From contig PUNI01000506.1 of assembly GCA_003551745.1 (NCBI GenBank), forward strand, positions 1 to 11,277: 11,277 nt of DNA, given 5' to 3'. Under the pieces are notes generated by a model. That model was not told the DNA's origin, did not search any database, and was given only the letters and a program-made list of their open reading frames with translations. This DNA comes from Paracoccaceae bacterium (lineage in GTDB: Bacteria > Pseudomonadota > Alphaproteobacteria > Rhodobacterales > Rhodobacteraceae). The position numbers and the translations under genes were made by a program. Shown one piece after another: positions 6,079 to 11,277 of the stretch (its first letter is position 1; each line of letters opens with the position of its first letter).

Positions 6079-7350
6079 TCAGGGCAGTGCCTGCGGCTTC
6101 GGCCCGCCGGTCGCCCAGTCCAGCAGCTGGACGGTGTGCACCACCGGCACGCCGGTGCCCGAACCGATCTGCATCATGCAGCCGATGTTGCCGGTGGCGA
6201 TCACCTGCGGAGCCTTCGCCTCCAGCGTCCGGATCTTGCGCGTCTTCAGCTCGGCCGAGATTTCGGGCTGCAGCAGGTTGTAGGTGCCCGCCGAGCCGCA
6301 GCAGAGATGCGCGTCGGCCGGCTCCACCACGTCGAACCCCGCCCGCTTCAGCAGCGTCTTCGGATGGGTCTTGATCTGCTGGCCGTGCTGCAGTGAGCAG
6401 GCGGCGTGATAGGCCACGCGCAGGCCCCGCGGCGTCCCCTCGGGCAGCTCCAGCTTCATCAGGAGTTCGGAGACGTCGAGCGTCTTCCCGGAGATGGCGG
6501 CCGCGTCGGCGGCGAGTGTCTCGTTGCGGAAGATGTGGCCGTAATCCTTCACGGTCGTCCCGCAGCCCGAGGTGTTGATCACCACCGCGTCCACACCGGC
6601 CCGGGTCCAGGCGCGGATGTTGGCGGCGGCGAAGGCGTGGCTCTGCCCGGTCTTGCCCATGTGGTGGGTGAGCGCGCCGCAGCAGCCCGCGCCCTCGGCC
6701 ACCACCACCTCGCAGCCGAGCCGGGTCAGCAGCCGCACGGTGGCCGCGTTGATCTCGGTGTCGAGCACCTGCTGCGCGCAGCCTGCCAGCAGCGCCACCC
6801 GCATCCGGCGCCCCCCCTCTGCGGGGAACACCTGCGGCCGGTCCCCCGGCGCGGGGCGTGGCAGGCGCGGCGGCGCCATCTCCAGCATCGCGCGCAGGCG
6901 CCGGTCGGGCATCAGCCGTCGCATTGGCCGGGCCAGTTGGGCCGCCCGCAGCGCCAGCCGGAAGCGTCCCGGATAGGGCAGGGTCTGGGCGATCGTCCAG
7001 CGCAGCATCCGCTCGAACAGCGGTCGGCGATAGGTCCGTTCGATATGCTCGCGGGCGTGATCGACGAGGTGCATGTAGTGCACGTCGGAGGGGCAGGTAG
7101 TCATGCAGGCCAGGCAGGAGAGGCAACGGTCGATGTGCTTGACCGTCTTCTCGTCGGCCGGCCGGCCCTTCTCCAGCATGTCCTTGATCAGGTAGATGCG
7201 TCCCCGCGGGCTGTCGAGCTCGTCGCCAAGCACCTGATAGGTCGGGCAGGTCGCCGTACAGAAGCCGCAGTGCACGCAGCTGCGCAGGATCTGGTTCGAC
7301 CGCGCGGTGTCGGGATCGCGGAGTTGCTCCTCGGTGAAATTCGTCTGCAT
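6079..7350 (-). CDS. glcF: glycolate oxidase iron-sulfur subunit GlcF
   Basis: A 423-residue electron-transfer subunit of the glycolate oxidase complex, which takes electrons from the GlcD/GlcE flavoproteins and passes them toward the quinone pool at the inner membrane. Two [4Fe-4S] ferredoxin motifs are complete: Cys25, 28, 31, 35 (CVHCGFCTATCP) and Cys76, 79, 82, 86 (CLSCLACMTTCP). They are followed by two CCG domains of the HdrB/GlpC type: Cys191, Cys223-Cys224, Cys263, and Cys318, Cys350-Cys351, Cys391. All expected cysteines are present. The start MQTNFTEEQL is standard for the family. The ATG lies 8 bases after the stop of the upstream membrane-protein gene and has no strong ribosome site of its own, suggesting translational coupling. 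It is the last recognisable gene of the glc operon. Confidence 0.95.
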   Translation of the reverse strand: MQTNFTEEQLRDPDTARSNQILRSCVHCGFCTATCPTYQVLGDELDSPRGRIYLIKDMLEKGRPADEKTVKHIDRCLSCLACMTTCPSDVHYMHLVDHAREHIERTYRRPLFERMLRWTIAQTLPYPGRFRLALRAAQLARPMRRLMPDRRLRAMLEMAPPRLPRPAPGDRPQVFPAEGGRRMRVALLAGCAQQVLDTEINAATVRLLTRLGCEVVVAEGAGCCGALTHHMGKTGQSHAFAAANIRAWTRAGVDAVVINTSGCGTTVKDYGHIFRNETLAADAAAISGKTLDVSELLMKLELPEGTPRGLRVAYHAACSLQHGQQIKTHPKTLLKRAGFDVVEPADAHLCCGSAGTYNLLQPEISAELKTRKIRTLEAKAPQVIATGNIGCMMQIGSGTGVPVVHTVQLLDWATGGPKPQALP

Positions 7351-7358
7351 CTCGGAAC

Positions 7359-7691
7359 TCAGACCAGGGACAGGAAGATCAGGGCATAGACCGCGGCCAG
7401 CCCCAGATAGACCGCGACGAAAACGCCCTGGGCCACCCGAACCTCGGCGAAGCGGCCGAGGTAGAGGTGATAGAGCATCCCCGACGAGGCGGCGGCGAGC
7501 AGCCCCACTGCCAGGATGGCGATCTGGCGTGGCGCGATGCCGGCCACCGGCCCGGCGACGATCGCCACGAAGAAGAGCGCCGCGCCGGCAATCAGCACGC
7601 CCTGGGCGATGACGGTGCCGCGCTTGCGGTCCGGTATCAGGAGCAGGGCCGCGAATGCCGCGACGGAGATCACGACGGCGAGCGCGAGCAT
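7359..7691 (-). CDS. four-helix membrane protein inside the glc operon
   Basis: A 110-residue, very hydrophobic protein that I do not recognise. Four membrane helices can be drawn: about 1-20, 27-50, 56-77 and 85-109. The charged loop DRKR (21-24) and the R80/R85 loop put both the N- and C-termini on the periplasmic side by the positive-inside rule. The only His is at 75 (LYHLYL, end of helix 3); there is no Cys, so no heme pair or Fe-S site is evident. The ATG overlaps the glcE stop by one base (TGATG), and the gene ends 8 bases before glcF, so it is surely co-translated with the oxidase subunits. A role as membrane anchor or quinone-side partner of GlcDEF is inference from position and hydrophobicity only. 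A glycolate carrier is unlikely at this size. Confidence 0.85.
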   Translation of the reverse strand: MLALAVVISVAAFAALLLIPDRKRGTVIAQGVLIAGAALFFVAIVAGPVAGIAPRQIAILAVGLLAAASSGMLYHLYLGRFAEVRVAQGVFVAVYLGLAAVYALIFLSLV

Positions 7692-8824
7692 CACGACGCA
7701 GCCACGGCCGCAGGGGCCATCAGCCCGGGATTGAGGATGCCGCGCGGGTCGAACCTCGCGCGCAGGGATGCCGTGAGCGCAGCGACCGGTGCCGGTTCGG
7801 GCTGGAACCGCGGCAGCCTGGCGCGGGTCTCGGGCGCGGCGCGCATCAGGGTGGCGTGGCCGCTGAAGGCGCCGAGGCGCGCGCGCAGATCGGTGCCCGG
7901 GGTCATCAGCAACCACACAAGCCCGCCGCCCCAGTCATAGGCGACGGCCTCGGCGCCGGCCCGCGCCGCGATCCCGGGGCCGTCCGAGGGTTTGACCGAC
8001 ACCCGCCAGACATCGCCTGAACGCCCGTGGAACGCGGCGACATCGCGGATCGCCGCCCACTGCGCCGCCACCGCCTGCGGGTCGCGGCCCGTCGCGACCT
8101 CGCCGAACCGTGCCAGCCGCTCGGAGAGCTGTCGGGCGCGATAGGCGACCTGCCCCTCGAAGCCTTCCAGGCGCAGATAGGTGCCCTGCCCGGGCAGATG
8201 CGCCGCGCCGCTGACCTCGAAGGGCGAGGCGAGCGCGCTGGCCATCGCGCGCACGGCGGTCGCATCGTCGAGCCCCTCCAGCGTCAGGGTCGCCGCGGCG
8301 GCCGGCGCCGGCAGCAGCTTGAACGCCACTTCGGTCAGAACGCCGAGCGTGCCGTGGCTGCCCGCCATGAGCTTGACGAGGTCATAGCCGGTGACGTTCT
8401 TCATCACCCGACCGCCGTTCTTCACCACCGCGCCGGTGCCATCGACGAAGCGCACGCCGATCATGCTGTCGCGGCAGGCCCCAGCCTGCAACCGGCGCGG
8501 GCCCGACACGTTCGCGGCCACCACACCGCCGATGGTCGGCGTACCACTGGTGCCCAGAAGATCGCGGTGATCCATCGGCTCGAACGGCAGTTGCTGGCCC
8601 TCGGCTTCGATCAGATGGATGATTTCCGAAACGGGGGTGCCCGCGCCGACAACCAGCGTCAGCGCGCCGGGCTCGTAAAGGCGGATGCCGGACAGCCCCG
8701 ACGTGTCGAGCGCGGTGCCGTCGATGGTGAAGCCGCGTGTCCCGCCGCCCCGGACGGCGAGCGGCCCGTTGGCCGCGCGCACCATCTCGGCGAGCTCGCC
8801 CTCGCTCTCCGGCGCAAGGCTCAT
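7691..8824 (-). CDS. glcE: glycolate oxidase FAD-binding subunit GlcE
   Basis: A 377-residue FAD-binding subunit that acts with GlcD and GlcF to oxidise glycolate to glyoxylate. It has the PCMH-type FAD fold in shortened form: PLAVRGGGTRG at 21-31, TPTIGGVVAANVSGPRR at 95-111, KNVTGYDLVKLMAGSHGTLG at 142-161, and the C-terminal RFDPRGILNPGLM typical of GlcE at 357-369. I chose the ATG at 8824 because it gives the usual N-terminus (MSLAPESEGELAEMVR); a GTG at 8842 in frame would add six residues and leave 13 bases to glcD. Neither start has a classic ribosome site; a run of six G lies upstream of the ATG. The TGA stop overlaps the next ATG. The length agrees with the family. Confidence 0.93.
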   Translation of the reverse strand: MSLAPESEGELAEMVRAANGPLAVRGGGTRGFTIDGTALDTSGLSGIRLYEPGALTLVVGAGTPVSEIIHLIEAEGQQLPFEPMDHRDLLGTSGTPTIGGVVAANVSGPRRLQAGACRDSMIGVRFVDGTGAVVKNGGRVMKNVTGYDLVKLMAGSHGTLGVLTEVAFKLLPAPAAAATLTLEGLDDATAVRAMASALASPFEVSGAAHLPGQGTYLRLEGFEGQVAYRARQLSERLARFGEVATGRDPQAVAAQWAAIRDVAAFHGRSGDVWRVSVKPSDGPGIAARAGAEAVAYDWGGGLVWLLMTPGTDLRARLGAFSGHATLMRAAPETRARLPRFQPEPAPVAALTASLRARFDPRGILNPGLMAPAAVAAS

Positions 8825-8855
8825 GCGGGCGCCCCCCGGCACCGGCAGGCTCGGC

Positions 8856-10292
8856 TCATGCCGCGACCCGTCGTGACGCGCTGACCGAAAGCGGAAACAC
8901 CTTCGCCGGGTTAAGAAGCCACTTCGGATCGAAGGCGTCCTTCACCCGCATCTGCGCCTCCATGTCGGCCGGCGCGTACTGATCGGCCATCAGGTCGCGC
9001 TTCTCGACGCCGACGCCATGCTCACCGGTCAGGCAGCCGCCGACCTCGACGCAGAGGCGCAGGATCGCCGCGCCGAAGGCCTCGGCGCGCTCCAGCTCGC
9101 CGGGCCTGTTGGCGTTGAACAGGATCAGCGGGTGCATGTTGCCGTCGCCGGCGTGGAACACATTGGCGACATCGAGCTCGAACTCTCGGCTCAGCTCGCC
9201 GATCCGGCGCAGCACGAAGGGCAGCTCGCCGATCGGGATGGTGCCGTCGAGGCAGATGTAGTCGTTGATCTGCCCCATCGCCCCGAAGGCCGACTTGCGG
9301 CCCTTCCAGATCGCGGCCGACTCCTCCTCGGAATGGCTTTCGCGCAGCGCCACCGGTTCATGAGCCAGCGCGATCTCGTGGATGGCGTGGAGCTGGGCGG
9401 CGATCTCTTCCTCCGACCCCTCGACCTCGACGATCAGCAGTGCCTCGCAATCGGGGTAGCCCGCCTTGGCGAAGGCTTCGCAGGCGCGGATGCAGGGGCG
9501 GTCCATGAACTCGATCGCCACCGGCAGGATGCCGGCCTTGATGATGTCGGCCACGCACTGTCCCGCGACCTCGGAGCTGTCGAAGCCCAGCAGGATCGGC
9601 CGCGCGCCCTCGGGCTTGGGCAGGATGCGCAGCGTGGCCTCGGTGACGACGCCGAGCTGGCCCTCCGAGCCGCAGATGACGCCCAGAAGGTCGAGCCCCG
9701 GCGCATCCAGATGCGCGCCGCCCAGCTCGATCACCGTGCCGTCCATCAGCACGACCGTGGCGCCCAAGAGGTTGTTCGTGGTCACGCCGTACTTCAGGCA
9801 ATGCGCCCCGCCGGAGTTCATCGCGATGTTCCCGGCAATGGCGCAGGCGAGCTGGCTGGAGGGGTCGGGGGCATAGAAGAAACCCTCCTCCTCCACCGCC
9901 CCGGTGACCGAGAGGTTGGTGCGCCCGGTCTCGACGCGGATGACGCGGTTTGCGGTGTCGATCTCCAGCACTTCGGTCATGCGGGCGACGCCGAGAATCA
10001 CGCTGTCGGCCGTGGGCAGCGCGCCCCCCGCCAGCGAGGTGCCCGAGCCGCGCGGCACCACCGGCACGCCCTCGGCGTGGCAGAAGCGAAGCACGGCCGC
10101 CACTTCCTCGGTCGACCGCGGCAGGACCACGGCGAGCGGCGGGCAGCGATAGGCGGTGAGCGCATCGCACTCATAGGCCCGCGTCTCGGCGACCGCGTCA
10201 ATCACCGCGTCGGCAGGTAGGAGACGGCGAAACCCGGCCACGATCCGCGACCGCTGGTCCATGACCCGCAGGTTCGGTTCCGGCATCTGCAT
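8856..10292 (-). CDS. glcD: glycolate oxidase catalytic flavoprotein GlcD
   Basis: A 478-residue FAD-linked 2-hydroxyacid oxidase, the first gene of the operon (E. coli GlcD is 499 residues). The PCMH FAD domain shows the diphosphate loop PRGSGTSLAGGALP (80-93) and the second FAD stretch from APDPSSQLACAIAGN (141-155) through MNSGGAHCLKYG (158-169). The C-terminal FAD-oxidase domain carries VFHAGDGNMHP (378-388), where the His residues line the active site, GGCLTGEHGVG (418-428) and DPKWLLNPAKVFP (455-467). It oxidises glycolate, and in many relatives also D-lactate. The ATG at 10292 is preceded by GGAGGAG at about 6 bases, which decides it over ATGs at 10286 and 10262; the frame is open further upstream only by chance. 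No glcC-type regulator lies next to it within the window. Confidence 0.95.
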   Translation of the reverse strand: MQMPEPNLRVMDQRSRIVAGFRRLLPADAVIDAVAETRAYECDALTAYRCPPLAVVLPRSTEEVAAVLRFCHAEGVPVVPRGSGTSLAGGALPTADSVILGVARMTEVLEIDTANRVIRVETGRTNLSVTGAVEEEGFFYAPDPSSQLACAIAGNIAMNSGGAHCLKYGVTTNNLLGATVVLMDGTVIELGGAHLDAPGLDLLGVICGSEGQLGVVTEATLRILPKPEGARPILLGFDSSEVAGQCVADIIKAGILPVAIEFMDRPCIRACEAFAKAGYPDCEALLIVEVEGSEEEIAAQLHAIHEIALAHEPVALRESHSEEESAAIWKGRKSAFGAMGQINDYICLDGTIPIGELPFVLRRIGELSREFELDVANVFHAGDGNMHPLILFNANRPGELERAEAFGAAILRLCVEVGGCLTGEHGVGVEKRDLMADQYAPADMEAQMRVKDAFDPKWLLNPAKVFPLSVSASRRVAA

Positions 10293-10317
10293 GCTGCGCT
10301 CCTCCCCGTTGCGACAG

Positions 10318-10384
10318 ACTGGTAAGGAAATATAACCAGTTCTTCGGTCTGGCAAGGTGGTGCCCGCAAGGCGCTTGCCAGACC
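10318..10384. promoter_or_regulatory. Operator-like array of inverted repeats in the glcD divergent region
   Basis: Two nested inverted repeats lie in the 141-bp space between glcD and the plus-strand secreted-protein gene. The first is ACTGGT (10318-10323) with ACCAGT (10335-10340), flanking the glcD -10. The second is GGTCTGGCAAG (10346-10356) with CTTGCCAGACC (10374-10384), a perfect 11-bp pair 17 bases apart, whose left arm covers the -35. The half-sites CTGGTAAGG (10319) and CTGGCAAGG (10349) are direct repeats exactly 30 bp apart, about three helical turns. This suggests a regulator binding several sites on one DNA face. Which regulator is unknown. Confidence 0.55.
10329..10355 (-). promoter_or_regulatory. 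Promoter candidate for the glc operon
   Basis: On the minus strand TTGCCA (10350-10355) is followed after 15 bases by TATATT (10329-10334), the most AT-rich spot in the region; ATATTT gives 16-bp spacing. Transcription would start near 10321, giving a leader of about 30 nt with the strong GGAGGAG site. Both hexamers are embedded in inverted repeats described separately. Confidence 0.5.
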
Positions 10385-10433
10385 ATCGCCGATGGCCCAG
10401 CCTTGTCTGAAAGGTGGGGTTCGGAGGCAAGCG

Positions 10434-11277
10434 ATGCGCAGGCAGGCGCAAGCGGTGGGGGGAGCGGCGCTGATGCTCGGCGTCTGGGGTGGCGCCTGCA
10501 TCGCCCAGGACAACGCGGTTCTCCCTCCGGAGCCCGGCGCAACCGGTGCCTGCGGGCAGGCCCTGTCCCTTACCCATCGGCTGCGCGACCCTCTCGATGC
10601 AGGCGTGGTCCCGCCGATCGAGCTGCTGCTCGCGCGCAGTGAACCCCGCTATGTCGAATTCTCTCTTGCGACACCGGCCTTCGTCACCTTGCGGACCCGC
10701 TCGGACACCGGTTCGGACACCTTCCTCGCCCTCTACGACGCGTCCCGGGCAGCGCTGGCGAGCGACGACGACAGCGGGGGCGATCTGCAGGCCCTGATCG
10801 AGGCGCTCCACCTCCCCGCGGGCCGCTATTGCGCACAGGTCAGCCTCTTCGGCTGGTCCGAGGGGGATGCCCATGCGGAGCTTCTGCTCGAAACGGCGAG
10901 CCGCGCACCCCTACCGCATCCCAACACTGAGGGCCCCTGTCGCGATGCGGCGCTGCTTGCCGATGCCGGCCGGCCGGTGCTGCCGGGCTTCGCGCCCATC
11001 GCGCTGACCGAGAGCGTCGGGGCCGAGTCGCGGCGCGACTGGCGGATGACGGTCGCCGAGACCACGCCCGTTCTGCTGGAGGCGAGCAGTGCGCAGTTCG
11101 ACACGGTCCTGAGCCTCTACGACGCGGCGGGCCGCCTGATCGCCGAGAATGATGACCGACCGCAGGGCGGCACCGACAGCGAGATCATCCAGACGCTGGA
11201 ACCGGGCGACTACTGCCTGAGCCTGCGCGGCTTTGCCGGCGGCGGCGGGCCGGCAGTGCTGACCATCTCCGAAGCCG
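10434..11277 (+). CDS. secreted protein with tandem PPC-like beta repeats, 5' part
   Basis: The first 281 residues of a protein that continues past the window. GGAGG at 10423-10427 lies 6 bases before the ATG, a strong start. Residues 1-24 form a signal peptide (MRRQAQAVGG, hydrophobic stretch, CIA|QD); Cys22 is not in a proper lipobox, so a lipoprotein is less likely. Two repeats of about 128 residues follow. Repeat 1 has Cys40, DTFLALYDAS (95-104), SDDDSGGD (110-117) and GRYCAQV (130-136). Repeat 2 has Cys169, DTVLSLYDAAG (223-233), ENDDRPQGGTDSE (238-250) and GDYCLSL (258-264). The pattern D-T-x-L-x-LYDA...DD...L-x-G-x-YC resembles bacterial pre-peptidase C-terminal (PPC) domains, all-beta modules of exported proteins. 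Each repeat carries one Cys pair at equal spacing, probably a disulfide. Whether a protease or other domain follows cannot be seen. Function unknown. Confidence 0.8.
   Translation, partial: MRRQAQAVGGAALMLGVWGGACIAQDNAVLPPEPGATGACGQALSLTHRLRDPLDAGVVPPIELLLARSEPRYVEFSLATPAFVTLRTRSDTGSDTFLALYDASRAALASDDDSGGDLQALIEALHLPAGRYCAQVSLFGWSEGDAHAELLLETASRAPLPHPNTEGPCRDAALLADAGRPVLPGFAPIALTESVGAESRRDWRMTVAETTPVLLEASSAQFDTVLSLYDAAGRLIAENDDRPQGGTDSEIIQTLEPGDYCLSLRGFAGGGGPAVLTISEA

Noticed and set aside
5026..6396. 456-codon plus-strand open frame across the protease gene and the end of glcF
   Set aside because: It crosses two real minus-strand genes and an intergenic gap and has shadow-like composition without motifs.
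9018..10220. 400-codon plus-strand open frame opposite glcD
   Set aside because: Antisense shadow of glcD; its composition (Gln, Asp, Gly, Arg, His rich) shows no fold or motif, and there is no ribosome site.
10440..10510. Lipoprotein signal for the tandem-repeat secreted protein (Cys22)
   Set aside because: The residues before Cys22 are Gly-Gly-Ala, lacking the Leu/Val/Ile expected at position -3 of a lipobox; ordinary cleavage after Ala24 fits better.

Overview
The window is strongly GC-rich DNA with tightly packed genes. The gene set and protein style (three-gene glycolate oxidase, IbpA-type Hsp20 with an RNA-thermometer-like leader, a LysM-free secreted trypsin-like protease) point to an alphaproteobacterium, most likely a member of the Rhodobacterales. 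That assignment comes from recognising protein families, not from a database search. I see no tRNA, rRNA, insertion sequence, phage gene, CRISPR array or origin, and no gene-free gap above about 150 bases.

Layout, left to right. Bases 2-352 (+) are the 3' end of a P1-family (DmpA/ThnT-like) self-processing aminopeptidase. It converges on an arylformamidase-like alpha/beta hydrolase (349-1155, -), and the two stop codons share one CTAG. Divergent from that hydrolase is a GabD-type succinate-semialdehyde dehydrogenase (1235-2713, +). A long minus-strand stretch follows: an antibiotic-biosynthesis-monooxygenase (ABM) domain protein (2736-3299), an exported dienelactone-hydrolase-like protein (3413-4435), a small heat-shock protein (4538-5002), and an exported trypsin-like protease (5155-6012). 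Upstream of these is the glycolate oxidase operon glcD-glcE-(four-helix membrane protein)-glcF (10292 down to 6079). Divergent from glcD, a secreted protein with two tandem Cys-paired beta-domain repeats (10434 to the edge, +) runs off the window.

How the genes work together. GlcD, GlcE and GlcF form the membrane-associated flavin/iron-sulfur enzyme that oxidises glycolate to glyoxylate. A 110-residue membrane protein is inserted between glcE and glcF with translational coupling and may be its membrane partner. The glcD promoter region holds two nested sets of inverted repeats of a CTGG(T/C)AAGG-like half-site over the -35 and -10 elements, which looks like an operator. The hsp20 gene has its own complete control unit: an RpoH-type promoter, a roughly 95-nt structured leader ending in a ROSE-type hairpin that hides the Shine-Dalgarno sequence, and a GC-rich intrinsic terminator.

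I did not find a clear new multi-gene defence, secretion or biosynthetic system. The best leads are the membrane protein inside glcDEF, the operator array in the glcD divergent region, the ROSE-like thermometer, and the uncharacterised tandem-repeat secreted protein.
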